A stretch of 64,000 nt of DNA from Billgrantia montanilacus. GTDB taxonomy: Bacteria > Pseudomonadota > Gammaproteobacteria > Pseudomonadales > Halomonadaceae. The DNA lies in assembly GCF_003336675.1 (NCBI RefSeq), contig NZ_QPII01000017.1:32015-96014 (forward strand), written 5' to 3'. Shown here in pieces: positions 47,838 through 57,396 of this stretch. Position numbers and translations under genes: made by a program. Positions within the stretch are counted from its first letter, which is position 1. The number at the start of each line of letters is the position of its first letter. The notes under the pieces are model-generated. The model was given only the letters and a program-made list of their open reading frames with translations, was not told the origin of the DNA and did not search any database.

Positions 47838-48731
47838 TCACACCACTACGGTGACCGGGCATGGCGCCTGGTCGATCACCCGATGGCTGACGCTCCCCAG
47901 TAGCTTTTCCCGCCATGTGCCGAGCCCCCTGCGGCCCATCATGATCACCGGGTAGTCCTCGTGTCGCCTGGCCTGCTGGATAATGGCCTCGGCATAGCGT
48001 TCTCCGGTCAGTACCTGCTCGATGATACCCGCTGGCACATCGCCCAGTACCTTGCGGGCGCGGTTGAAGATGCGCTCGGCCTCGTCAGTGGGTTCGTCGG
48101 TCTGTTGCGGCGGCTTGCCTGCCGGTCGGCAGAACAGCAGTTCTACCGCGGCATTGGCGCTGCGTGCCAGGTCGCCGGCCAGAAGGGCGGCCCTGTCGCT
48201 GTGACGTGAGCCGTCCACCGGCACCAGCACCCGGCCGATACGCTGTATGTCCTCGGGGGCCGCTTCGGCATGCACCACAGTGACAGGACAGCGGGCCTTG
48301 TGGACCACCTCGTTGCTGACGCTTCCTTCCACGAACTTGCCCATATCGCTGAGATGGCGGGCCCCTATCACCAGCAGGCATGCCGCGTGGTTCCGGGCAT
48401 GCTCGACGATGGTGCGTGCCGGATGGCGGATAAAGGTGTTGTCCTCTAGGGTTACCTCGTCGATGGCCGTCTCCAGCGGCGGATCGATGACCTGCCTGGC
48501 ACGGGAGAAGGCGCTCCTCGCGGCTTCCAGGCGCAGTGAGCGGTCCCGGTCGGCCTCGGCGTGCCGGTTGGCGGGCAGGTCGCTGAGTTCCGGAGGATTC
48601 AATGGCATCACATGCAGTAGCTGCAGTGATGCCTTGAGCAGGCGGGCCAGCATTGCGGCATGTCGTGTCGCAGCATCGGCGGTGGGTGAGCCATCCACTG
48701 GCACGATCACGAGCGAAATACGCTCACTCAT
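47838..48731 (-). CDS. tandem-domain universal stress protein (UspA family)
   Basis: A 297-aa protein made of two Usp domains (about residues 3-152 and 163-297). Each ends with the ATP-binding pattern G-x2-G-x9-G-S: GARHLSDMGKFVEGS and GRRGLGTWREKLLGS with the following VTVV strand. In the first the second Gly is replaced (GARH), so ATP binding is clearer for the second. It lies 45 bp downstream of an acyltransferase gene on the same strand. Confidence 0.93.
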   Translation of the reverse strand: MSERISLVIVPVDGSPTADAATRHAAMLARLLKASLQLLHVMPLNPPELSDLPANRHAEADRDRSLRLEAARSAFSRARQVIDPPLETAIDEVTLEDNTFIRHPARTIVEHARNHAACLLVIGARHLSDMGKFVEGSVSNEVVHKARCPVTVVHAEAAPEDIQRIGRVLVPVDGSRHSDRAALLAGDLARSANAAVELLFCRPAGKPPQQTDEPTDEAERIFNRARKVLGDVPAGIIEQVLTGERYAEAIIQQARRHEDYPVIMMGRRGLGTWREKLLGSVSHRVIDQAPCPVTVVV

Positions 48732-48776
48732 GGTAAGTCTCCCTTGCAGACAGAGATGGTGAGTCAGGCTTGCAGA

Positions 48777-49838
48777 TTAGCGCAATTGCCCAGTTGGCGT
48801 CTGCCTGGTACCCGGCACAAACAGCCGCTTGCCGAACAGCATGCCGCCCCAATGAGTACGGTTGGCGACCTGATTCAGCCAGATGGAGCCCGCCAGGCCA
48901 ACCACGATCAGAAGGAGGGTATATACCGCCAGAGGCATGGCCAGGACTTCGTTCACCGCATCCACCATGGCGAAGAACATGGGATGGGCCAGGTAGATGC
49001 CGAAGGAGTATTGATTGATGTACTTGACCAGCGGTGTCGCCGGGCGGTGGCGCAGTCGAGTGACCGCGCTGAGGGTGAACAGGATGAACAGCGGCACCAC
49101 CCAGACCTCCTTGGAGGAGTACGCCAGCCAGTTGGGCAGCGTCAGCAGGGCGATCAAGCCGACGTAGGCCGCCAGGTAGGCTGGCTGCGAGAGCTGTTTC
49201 AGCACCGGCACCTCATCCAGGCGGTGGGGAGTGAGCTGTGGGTAGTAGCGAACCACCAGCATCGCCAGGAAGAACAGGTAGATCCAGCCCAGGGGGGCGA
49301 CCCAGAGCAGATAGCCGGGTGGCTCGATGCCGTACAGGCGAGTCAGCCCCCAGTAGGCCATGCCGGTCAGGCTGCCGATCACCAGCCAGGGGCCGGGCTT
49401 CAGCCAGTGTTCCAGGCCATAGCGGGCATAAAGCCAGTAGAACGCGTAGAACTGCATGGCGATGATCAGGAAATAACCGTGCCAGCCGGCATAGACCAGA
49501 TAGAAGACCAGGTTCTCCCAAAAGCCAATATCGATACCCTCCTGCCGCAGGCTGAAGAAATTGGTGGTCGAATAGATCAGCCCGTAGACCAGGTAGGGCA
49601 CCATCACGTACTGCAGGCGCTTGATGAGAAAGCCATCGGGCGGCCGGCTTCCGTAGCGGGCCGCAAACAGGAAAATAGAGATGAAGATGAAGATGGGCGT
49701 GCCGAGTACGGTGGGGATGCGGGCCAGGTCGACATAGACATTGTCGACCCGCTGATTCAGGCGGTCGAGGAGGTGAAAACCGAAAACGGCGAGACAGCCG
49801 TAGAAGCGCAGCCAGTAGATTTCCTCGATCTGCTTCAT
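48777..49838 (-). CDS. acyltransferase 3 family membrane protein
   Basis: A 353-aa protein with about ten helices and the family start WLRFYGCLAVFGFHLLDR, in which His is the likely catalytic residue. Late LVKYINQYSFGIYLAHPMFF is also typical. Such proteins O-acylate sugars, lipids or exported glycans; the acceptor is unknown. Start at 49838 is chosen from the family N-terminus; an upstream ATG at 49916 would add a non-conserved 26 residues. The adjacent divergent gene encodes a secreted esterase. Confidence 0.85.
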   Translation of the reverse strand: MKQIEEIYWLRFYGCLAVFGFHLLDRLNQRVDNVYVDLARIPTVLGTPIFIFISIFLFAARYGSRPPDGFLIKRLQYVMVPYLVYGLIYSTTNFFSLRQEGIDIGFWENLVFYLVYAGWHGYFLIIAMQFYAFYWLYARYGLEHWLKPGPWLVIGSLTGMAYWGLTRLYGIEPPGYLLWVAPLGWIYLFFLAMLVVRYYPQLTPHRLDEVPVLKQLSQPAYLAAYVGLIALLTLPNWLAYSSKEVWVVPLFILFTLSAVTRLRHRPATPLVKYINQYSFGIYLAHPMFFAMVDAVNEVLAMPLAVYTLLLIVVGLAGSIWLNQVANRTHWGGMLFGKRLFVPGTRQTPTGQLR

Positions 49839-49986
49839 GGGCACCCGGGCCTTCCCTGGTTTTGTTGAAACGGCCTGTTGAAGTTGAAAGAGTCCGATGA
49901 AAGAGCCCGTTGGCATAGCTCAGTAGGAACAGCTCAATTGGAACATCCTGTACCGCCATGCTGTCGACCACGTGGACGAGCAGAAA

Positions 49987-50001
49987 TTCCCAGATTGGGA
50001 A
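49987..50001. promoter_or_regulatory. perfect inverted repeat between divergent genes
   Basis: TTCCCA-GAT-TGGGAA lies between the divergent acyltransferase and esterase genes, 44 bp upstream of the esterase ATG. It could be a shared operator. Confidence 0.4.
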
Positions 50002-50044
50002 ACAGTGATTCACTGACCCGTGTCCGGGCACAGGGAGGCCGTGC

Positions 50045-50962
50045 ATGATCATCAATCGCGCTATCCGTTTCTTCCTTGGATTGGGGCTACTACTGGGAGC
50101 TTCACCGGCCCTGGCCGGTGAGGTAACCCATCACCGCTTTCCTTCGACGGTACTGGAGCGCGATTACGCCTATACCCTCTATCTGCCCGCAGGTTATCGG
50201 GAATCCAATCTCGCCTATCCGGTGCTCTACCTGCTGCACGGCTCCTTCGGCAGCGAGTCCGACTGGGTCGAGCGCGGGGGGCTGAAGGAGACCGCGGACC
50301 GCCTCATTCACCAAGGCGTCATTCCACCGGTAGTCATCGTGATGCCCGGCAGCGAGAGCTGGTGGATCGACGGCTACAACGAGGCGGCACGCACGGCCTT
50401 CTTCGACGAGCTCATTCCCCGGGTGGAGGAGACCTGGCAGGTGGTTCCGCAGCGGGAGTGGCGCGGTGTGGCGGGGCTTTCCGCCGGGGGCTATGGCAGC
50501 CTCAACTTCGCACTCGAGAGGCCGGAGCGCTTCGGTGCCGCCGCGGCCCTGAGCCCGGCCAGCTATCATCCCCTTCCGCCGGCCCACTCCTCGGCACACC
50601 GTCACCCGGCTTTCCTCGACGACGACGGACAGTTCGATGTCGATCTCTGGCAGCAGAGCAACTACACCGCCCATCTCGATCGTTACCTGGAACGGGACAT
50701 CGTCGTGCCACTTTATCTTAGCGCCGGTAACCGTGACGTCTACAACGCCAAGCACCACGCCCGGCTGGTGCACCAGGCACTGAAGAACCATCAGCCCGAG
50801 CTGGTACCCCTGGACGTGTTGGGTGGCGGACACACATGGCAGGTGTGGCGGGCCAGCCTGCCCGTCGCTCTCGAGTGGATGTTCGAGTTCCTGCAGGGGC
50901 CGGTACCCCTGGAGACACTGGCGCAGCAGGAGGCTGTCGACAGCCGTTGGAGGCAACGCTAG
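50045..50962 (+). CDS. secreted alpha/beta-hydrolase esterase (esterase D/YbbA type)
   Basis: A 305-aa protein with a signal peptide (cleaved after SPALA, near residue 24) and an esterase fold. YPVLYLLHGSFGSESDW forms the oxyanion region, GLSAGGYG the nucleophile elbow, SAGNRD the acid and GGHTWQVW the His. The family hydrolyses esters, siderophore or feruloyl-type; the substrate is not readable. GGGAGG lies 7 bases before the ATG. Confidence 0.88.
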   Translation: MIINRAIRFFLGLGLLLGASPALAGEVTHHRFPSTVLERDYAYTLYLPAGYRESNLAYPVLYLLHGSFGSESDWVERGGLKETADRLIHQGVIPPVVIVMPGSESWWIDGYNEAARTAFFDELIPRVEETWQVVPQREWRGVAGLSAGGYGSLNFALERPERFGAAAALSPASYHPLPPAHSSAHRHPAFLDDDGQFDVDLWQQSNYTAHLDRYLERDIVVPLYLSAGNRDVYNAKHHARLVHQALKNHQPELVPLDVLGGGHTWQVWRASLPVALEWMFEFLQGPVPLETLAQQEAVDSRWRQR

Positions 50963-51079
50963 CGACCTGGTATTGCAGCGGGAGGCAACTGGGCTTGACG
51001 CGACGTTCTCGCATTAACGGTTGGCTTGGGGGCCATAAGACCTTAGTCTCGAGCAACAACTTTCCTTCCAGGCCCCGGC

Positions 51080-52312
51080 ATGCACCCACAGCGAGAACGA
51101 CTGCACAACGAACTGCACGCCCGGCCCTCCATCTACTTCTCGGAGCCGGCCCACGTCCACCACTACGCCTTTCTGGATGAAGGTGGAGGCTGTGATGCCA
51201 TCCTGGCACAGCTGGGCGCGATAACGGGTCTCGCGCTGGATACCGATTCCGTTCAGGAAATTCTGGCCTTCGAGGGCATGACCCTGAAGTGGGAGCGGCA
51301 TACCGAATTCTTCACTCTCACCCTGCTGGTACCGCGTGGCAGCGACCGCGAACGATGGCCGGCGCCGCCCGAGCCACTGGCGTCGATCATCGCTGCCAAT
51401 CAGGCTTTGCTGATCAATGCCACCCTGGTCCTGGTGGAGGCCGAGGAGGCCTGGAGCGGGAAGGGGGAGGCGTATGGTTTCAACGACCCGGCTGGCTCTC
51501 TGGTGGGGGATGGCGACGCCACCGTATGGAGTGATTTTCGTCTTACCGAGGAGGGCGTGAATCACCTGCTGCTGATCAACCGCAGGCTCAACGCCTTCCG
51601 TCTCGGTCGCATGGTGCGCCGACTGCTGGAGATCGAGACCTACCGCATGATGGCCTCGCTGTCGCTGCCCCTGGCCAAGGAACTCGGCCTCGAACTGCAG
51701 GGCTACGAGACCGAGCTCGGCGAACTCTCGGATCGCAATGCCGAGCAGGCGGAGACCAACCCGCGCCCGCTGCTGTCGGCCCTCTCACTGCTCTCGGCTC
51801 GCCTGGAGCGTAGCGGCGCCCGGTCGCGGCAGCGCTTCAGTGCCACCGAGGCCTACGCCCGTATCGTCTATACCCGGATTGAGGAGTTGCGTGAATCGCG
51901 AGTGCAGGAGTGTCCCCGCCTCGGGACCTTCATCCTGCGCCGCTTTCGTCCCACGGTGCATTTCTGTGCCGCGATCAATCGGCGCCAGGAGAGCCTGGCC
52001 GAGAGCGTGGCGCGGCTCAACGACCTGCTGCGAACCCGTGCCCAGGTCGAGATCGAGGAGCAGAACTCGGGCATCCTGCACAGCCTCAACGAGCGCGCCA
52101 GCAGTCAGCTGAAGATCCAGAAGGCGGTCGAGGGACTCTCGATCATCGTCATCAGCTACTACGTGTTTAGCCTGTTCAAGCTGTCGCTGGAGAGTCTCGG
52201 GGCCCTTGGGGTGCCTGTGGTGCCCAGCGTGGCCGCGTCGATCATTGGTCCGCTAGGGCTTGCCATCATCGGCGTGCTTGCCTGGCGTATCTGGCGGGTC
52301 AAGCACCACTGA
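51080..52312 (+). CDS. DUF3422 family membrane protein
   Basis: A 410-aa protein beginning ERLHNELHARPSIYF, the DUF3422 signature, with a long soluble and partly coiled N-terminal region and two C-terminal helices (about residues 345-365 and 380-402). The family is uncharacterised. It is monocistronic, convergent with the MFS gene 14 bp downstream. The ribosome site is weak, but the start matches the conserved N-terminus. Confidence 0.9.
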   Translation: MHPQRERLHNELHARPSIYFSEPAHVHHYAFLDEGGGCDAILAQLGAITGLALDTDSVQEILAFEGMTLKWERHTEFFTLTLLVPRGSDRERWPAPPEPLASIIAANQALLINATLVLVEAEEAWSGKGEAYGFNDPAGSLVGDGDATVWSDFRLTEEGVNHLLLINRRLNAFRLGRMVRRLLEIETYRMMASLSLPLAKELGLELQGYETELGELSDRNAEQAETNPRPLLSALSLLSARLERSGARSRQRFSATEAYARIVYTRIEELRESRVQECPRLGTFILRRFRPTVHFCAAINRRQESLAESVARLNDLLRTRAQVEIEEQNSGILHSLNERASSQLKIQKAVEGLSIIVISYYVFSLFKLSLESLGALGVPVVPSVAASIIGPLGLAIIGVLAWRIWRVKHH

Positions 52313-52326
52313 GGTGCGGGACAACC

Positions 52327-53487
52327 TCAGGCTGTCACACTCTTGACCCTGGCATGTAGCATGGCGAGGCCCAGCAACAGCAGGCCCATCAGTGCCGCCA
52401 GGAGGAGTGGAAAGGCCGCTGCGCCGGCCCACTCCAGCATAGGGCCGGTCAGTGATGGTACACCCAGGGCGCCGATCCCGGCCGACAGGAAGATCAGGCC
52501 CGTATTACGGCCACTCATGGTCATCAACTGATTGCAGAGGCCGAACAGCGTGGGAAAGATGGCCGAGGCAGAGAGCCCAAACAGCAGTGCCATCATGGGC
52601 AGCGGTAGCCAGGCGACATGCAGTGAGAGGGCCGTGGCCAATCCGAGCCCCAGGCAATTGATCAGCACCGTCCAGGGGGAAAAGAGCCTGAGTAGTGGGA
52701 TCGCCAGCAGGCGGCCGGCGGAGAGCGTCAACCAGAACAGGGTGACCAGCATGGCGGCGCCCTGCGGAGTCATTCCGCTCAGGGTGCCGTAGGAGGTCGC
52801 CCAGCCGGCGAAGGTAATCTCCATGCCTACGTAGAGCCCAAACATCAGCATGAAGATGGCCAGCAGCCAGGGGTCGGAGCGCGGCGTGGCGGGCTTGTCA
52901 TGGCGTTTGTCGACCAGGGGGCGTGGGCTTGCTTGCCGAGCCAGGGGCCAGAGCAGCGACAGTCCCAGCAGCGCGACCAGCCAGAAGGCCCAGGCAAACT
53001 GCCCTGTCACCGCCAGCACGGCTACCAGCACCAGCGGCACCAGCATATTGCCGAATCCGAAGCAGAAATGCAGTGCGCTGATCCAGGGGGTGGAGGCGGT
53101 GCCGTGGGTCCAGAGTAGCAGGGTGTTGGATCCGGCATTGAGCGAGACTTCGGCGAAACCGAGTACGAAGATGATCGCCGTGAGCAGGGCCAGCGTCTGG
53201 CTGAAGGGCACTGCTGCGAGCCCAAGCGCCATCAGCACGAGCATGGCGCACAACACCCTGTGGCCGGAGAAGCGATCGATCAACAGGCCGGATATCACCG
53301 AGCCGAGCATATTGCCCAGCGCCCTGGCCGTGAACAGCACGGCGATCTGCCCCATGCCGGAGCCGGTCGCTTCCGCCAGGTGTGGCAGCGCCGGACCCAG
53401 CAGGCCTCCGCTCATGCCAATAGCGATAAGCACCAGAAAGTAGGTCAGGGTGACACGGCCACCGTGTCGACGCGTGAAGGCCAGCAT
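52327..53487 (-). CDS. MFS transporter
   Basis: A 386-aa protein with twelve predicted helices in two six-helix halves and the loop 2-3 motif GLLIDRFSGHRVL. The central loop is SPRPLVDKRHDKPATPRS. The substrate is unknown; the FAEVSLNAGSNTLLLW segment recalls sugar-type (FucP/YfkF-like) MFS members. The start at 53487 has AGGGAG upstream. It lies 117 bp downstream of the tricorn-type gene on the same strand. Confidence 0.85.
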   Translation of the reverse strand: MLAFTRRHGGRVTLTYFLVLIAIGMSGGLLGPALPHLAEATGSGMGQIAVLFTARALGNMLGSVISGLLIDRFSGHRVLCAMLVLMALGLAAVPFSQTLALLTAIIFVLGFAEVSLNAGSNTLLLWTHGTASTPWISALHFCFGFGNMLVPLVLVAVLAVTGQFAWAFWLVALLGLSLLWPLARQASPRPLVDKRHDKPATPRSDPWLLAIFMLMFGLYVGMEITFAGWATSYGTLSGMTPQGAAMLVTLFWLTLSAGRLLAIPLLRLFSPWTVLINCLGLGLATALSLHVAWLPLPMMALLFGLSASAIFPTLFGLCNQLMTMSGRNTGLIFLSAGIGALGVPSLTGPMLEWAGAAAFPLLLAALMGLLLLGLAMLHARVKSVTA

Positions 53488-53604
53488 TTCCGCTCCCTGG
53501 TGTCGTTGGCAAGCGGGCGATTGTCGCACAGTCGCTGGCCGAGGATCCTCCCATCCTCCGGGAGGGCCTGCCTGAATCGACAGGCCCTCGGTCATTTTCC
53601 GAGG

Positions 53605-56600
53605 TCACTCCCGTGCGTCGAGCTGGGCCAGCAGGTCCGACACGGCACGCTCCAGTTGGCGATCGCGGTCGGCGACTTCATCCTCGGGCGTCTGTTCGAC
53701 CGGGATATCGGGCATTGCCCCATTGTGTTCCATGTCTGTCCCGTCGGGCAGGAACCAGCCCCGGAACGGCCGGCGGACGGTCGCGCCGTCGATGAGGCTG
53801 TAGCTGTTGGTGGAGATTACCCCGCCGTAGGTCTGCTGGCCCACCAGGTTGCCGCGGCCCAGGGTGGAGAAGGCGTGGGCCAGAATTTCGGCATTGGAGT
53901 AGCTCTTCTCGTTGACCAGCATATTGATCGGCAGGGTATAGCGAGGCGCGTCCAGCCTGTCCTGCGGGTAATGGCCGGTCGTCTCCGGATCCGCACCAAC
54001 GGGAACCGTGTAGGCGTGTTCGCCCGCCATGATCGAGGTCAGGATGCGGTCCGTGGTGTGTCCGCCACCGTTATTGCGTACATCGATGATCAGCCCCTCC
54101 TTGCCGGTCGCGGCGGCATAGAGGTCGCCCTGGAAGCCCTCCAGCGAGGTCTGGTTCATGGCCTGGATATGCAGATACCCGATCCGGCCGTCGGAGAGCG
54201 CCTCCACCTGGCGGCGAGTTGCCTCGCGGAAGTGATCATATTTCAGCCGAGCAAGGTCACCCATGCTTGTCGGAGTCAGCATGGTACGGTACTCGGTATA
54301 GCCAGTGTCACCGGGGCGGTCGAAGGTGACGATCACCTCCTGGTCGACAAGCCCACGCAGGCTGAGCAGTAGCGTATCGCTCGCTTCGAAGGGCTGGAGG
54401 TCGATCTCGGTGATGATATCGCCTTCCCGCAGAGGCATGGGGCCTCGGCTCGCCGGCCCTTCGGGTATCACGTCGGTGACACGGTATCCGGCCCTGCCGT
54501 CAACCTGCGACACGATGCGTTCCTGCTCGATGCCGAACCGGCCGGAGGGCTCGCGCAGCGCCGACACTGGCCCTGGATTGGATACGCCCATGTGAGAGGC
54601 AGCGAGCTCGCCCATCAGCCGATTGGCTATGTCGCTGAACTCGCTGGGCGTGCGTGCGCGACGTATCAGCGTTTCGTACTCCTCGACCACCTGTGGCCAG
54701 TCCAGCCCCTTCATGTCCTCGCGATAGAAGCTCTCTCCTATCATCCGTGCCGCTTCGTTGAATTTCTGCAGCGACTGCGCTTGCCGGTTGATGCGAATGC
54801 GGTCCGAGATATCGGGTCGCTGATGGGTCCCCCCCGAAAGCCGTGCCACCCCCACGCGGCCATCGCTGATATAGACCACGCGGTCGCCGGTGGTGCTCAG
54901 GTGCTGCACGTTGGCCATCGGCCCCAGCCGTGTCCGGTTGCCGCCGTCCCAGTCCATGACGAACAGACCTTCGCTTCCCGCGTTGAAAACGTAGCGGTCG
55001 CCGCCCGGCGTCATCTCGTTGGCCGATTGATGGGTGGGGGAGGCGGTGATACGTTCCACCCGGCGCCAGGCGCTCTCCAGCTCGAGCACCGGCTCGTCCG
55101 TGACATCCTGTTCCTGGCTCTCCTCCCGGATGACCGGCAGCGGTGAGCGGTCGTCGGCCTCGTTGCGAGCGTTGCGATAGTAGGTGGTCCGCTCGCGCGG
55201 GGTGTAGGTCTCGATGACACGGTCGAGATAGACGCTGTACAGGTCGTAGCTGTCGCCTGAACGATTGGAGATAAAGCTCAGCTTGCGACCGTCGGCCGAC
55301 CAGCGAGGATTGAGGTCGTTGCGGGGATGCCGGGTGATGTTGACCGGTGCTGTCGAGCCGTCTGCCGGCACGATGAAGATGTTGGCGCTGAAGTTCAGGT
55401 CGTTACGGGAAAAGGCGATATAGCGGCTGTCCGGCGACCAACGCCAGTGGGTGAAACTGTCCCAGCCTTCGACCAGGGTTCTCTCATCGCCGCTCTCCAG
55501 ATCCCTTATCATCAGGTCGCCGCGTCCGCGACGGAAAGCGAGGGAGCGGCCGTCCGGGGACGGAGAGACCTGACGGTCGTTGTGTTCGCTTGCCACCAGC
55601 GGCTGAACATCGAACTGGACCGCGTCATGCCAGCGGGACGGATCGCGCTCGGGCAGTACATCCTCGACAACCTCGTCGTCGAGCTCCACTTCCGGAATAC
55701 TTTCGGACTCTATCGGCTGATCCTGCAGCGGCTCCGGCTCATCCACCGGGGTCGACGGGGTCGGCAGCAGAATGGGCGTGATCAGAAAGCCCGGGTCCTG
55801 CGGGGCGAACGGGTCTTCGGGGTCTTCTCCCTGCAATGCAAGATCCGGCTCACCGTTGACATCGGGGTCCGGTTCGCTCGGCTCCTCGGGGGCGGCCAAG
55901 GCTGGCGGCTCGGGGGGTGGCGCCGTGAATTCCCAGCTGCGAGTGGGGCGCTCATCGGATGACAGCCCTTCGTGGGTCTGGCGGATCTCGTCCCGGGTCA
56001 GGGCTACGCGGGCCTCGTGAATCGATTCGGTGCCGTCGCTGTCGTTGACGAAATAGAGCACCAGGCCATCGGGGGACCAGGCGATGTCCTTGTGGCGGGC
56101 GTGGGTGCCTGGCGTCACGGCCTGGGTCGGGCTCTGGTCATCCATATGCCGCACGTACACCCTGCCGTAGGCGATATAGGCCATGGTCTGGCCGTCAGGG
56201 CTGAGCGCCGCCTCGCTCACGTCCCGGTTGATCCGGCGCAGTTCATGGTTGTCCCGGCCGTCCGCCGCAGCACGCAGCGATACCGGCTCTGGCATGGCAT
56301 CGGGGTCTTCCAGGTCCAGGGTGAGAAGGGTGTCCCAGACCTGCAGGATGGCGGTGCTGCCGTTCCGGGAAACATCGAAGTGCTGCAGGTCGCGCTCATC
56401 GAAGTCGGTGAGACGCTCCAAGGTCCGCGTCTCGTCTTCCAGTTCGAGCCGATAGAGATTGACCGTTTCGTCTTCCCTGTCCGACATGAAGAGCAGCGTC
56501 TCGTCGTTGGCCCAGCGTGCACTGCCATCGTCTCCATCGCGTTCGGTAAGGGCTTCGAACTCGCCGGTTTCACGATCATGCAGCCAGACGTTCATGGCGT

Positions 56601-57219
56601 CCGGCCCGCGGTAGTGGCGTCGATTCCAGCCGTGGTAAGCGCCGCCGCGGGTAAAGACGACACGCTGTCCATCGGGCGAAAGCTGCGGCTCGGAGCCGAA
56701 GGCATCATGCAGCCGGCGATATTCGCCACCCTCCGGTGACAGCTGATAGGGACGCTGGTCGCGGTAGACATCGGCTTCGAGCATGCCGGAGAAGGTAATG
56801 ACCGGTTCACCGTCCTCGTTGACGCCATAGGTCGGGTTGCGCAGATGCTGGTCGCCGTGGGTGATCTGGGTCAGCTCCCCCCCGTCACGACGCATGCGCC
56901 ACAGGTTCAGGTAGCCGTCGCGCATCGAGGCGAACACGATCCACTCCCCGTCCGGGCTCCAGCTCGAATAGAGGTCGTCGAGGTCGTGGCGTGTCAGGCG
57001 GATGGCGTTGCCGCCGTCGGTTGGGACCCGCCAGAGATCGCCTCGCCAACTGAAGATGAGTGCCGAGCCGTCCGGGCTGATGGAAGGAAAGCGGGGCAGG
57101 CCGACTTCCGCCGTCGCTGTCGTCGGGGCGCTGGCCAGTAGCCCTCCCGTGACTGCCACCAGAGCCATTCGCTGTGCTGCGTTACCCAGCATGCTGCCAA
57201 TATCGCGCGCCATTCCCAT
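53605..57219 (-). CDS. secreted tricorn-type S41 protease
   Basis: A 1204-aa protein with a signal peptide (cleaved near TATA, residue 38). Two beta-propeller regions follow (about residues 40-400 and 545-780, with SPDG and WSPD repeats), then a helical core, a PDZ domain (about 880-960) and a C-terminal S41 catalytic part. It has DVRNNGGGHTTDR and the predicted nucleophile Ser1108 in NEKSYSNAE. Between the propellers lies about 110 residues rich in Pro, Glu and Asp. Classic tricorn is cytosolic; this form should be periplasmic. Confidence 0.88.
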   Translation of the reverse strand: MGMARDIGSMLGNAAQRMALVAVTGGLLASAPTTATAEVGLPRFPSISPDGSALIFSWRGDLWRVPTDGGNAIRLTRHDLDDLYSSWSPDGEWIVFASMRDGYLNLWRMRRDGGELTQITHGDQHLRNPTYGVNEDGEPVITFSGMLEADVYRDQRPYQLSPEGGEYRRLHDAFGSEPQLSPDGQRVVFTRGGAYHGWNRRHYRGPDAMNVWLHDRETGEFEALTERDGDDGSARWANDETLLFMSDREDETVNLYRLELEDETRTLERLTDFDERDLQHFDVSRNGSTAILQVWDTLLTLDLEDPDAMPEPVSLRAAADGRDNHELRRINRDVSEAALSPDGQTMAYIAYGRVYVRHMDDQSPTQAVTPGTHARHKDIAWSPDGLVLYFVNDSDGTESIHEARVALTRDEIRQTHEGLSSDERPTRSWEFTAPPPEPPALAAPEEPSEPDPDVNGEPDLALQGEDPEDPFAPQDPGFLITPILLPTPSTPVDEPEPLQDQPIESESIPEVELDDEVVEDVLPERDPSRWHDAVQFDVQPLVASEHNDRQVSPSPDGRSLAFRRGRGDLMIRDLESGDERTLVEGWDSFTHWRWSPDSRYIAFSRNDLNFSANIFIVPADGSTAPVNITRHPRNDLNPRWSADGRKLSFISNRSGDSYDLYSVYLDRVIETYTPRERTTYYRNARNEADDRSPLPVIREESQEQDVTDEPVLELESAWRRVERITASPTHQSANEMTPGGDRYVFNAGSEGLFVMDWDGGNRTRLGPMANVQHLSTTGDRVVYISDGRVGVARLSGGTHQRPDISDRIRINRQAQSLQKFNEAARMIGESFYREDMKGLDWPQVVEEYETLIRRARTPSEFSDIANRLMGELAASHMGVSNPGPVSALREPSGRFGIEQERIVSQVDGRAGYRVTDVIPEGPASRGPMPLREGDIITEIDLQPFEASDTLLLSLRGLVDQEVIVTFDRPGDTGYTEYRTMLTPTSMGDLARLKYDHFREATRRQVEALSDGRIGYLHIQAMNQTSLEGFQGDLYAAATGKEGLIIDVRNNGGGHTTDRILTSIMAGEHAYTVPVGADPETTGHYPQDRLDAPRYTLPINMLVNEKSYSNAEILAHAFSTLGRGNLVGQQTYGGVISTNSYSLIDGATVRRPFRGWFLPDGTDMEHNGAMPDIPVEQTPEDEVADRDRQLERAVSDLLAQLDARE

Positions 57220-57396
57220 TCGCCAAGCCTTATCATTTGCAGAAGCGTGCCCAGCTCAACGTAGCAACAAACCCACGCTCGTTCGAATGGTGGCGACATA
57301 TCGTTACACTGAGAGTTGACGACAGGAGGGCAGGGGCAAGACTAGAAAAGGGGCAGGGAATCAGGATCCGGAACAGCAAGGAGAGGGAGACAGCCT

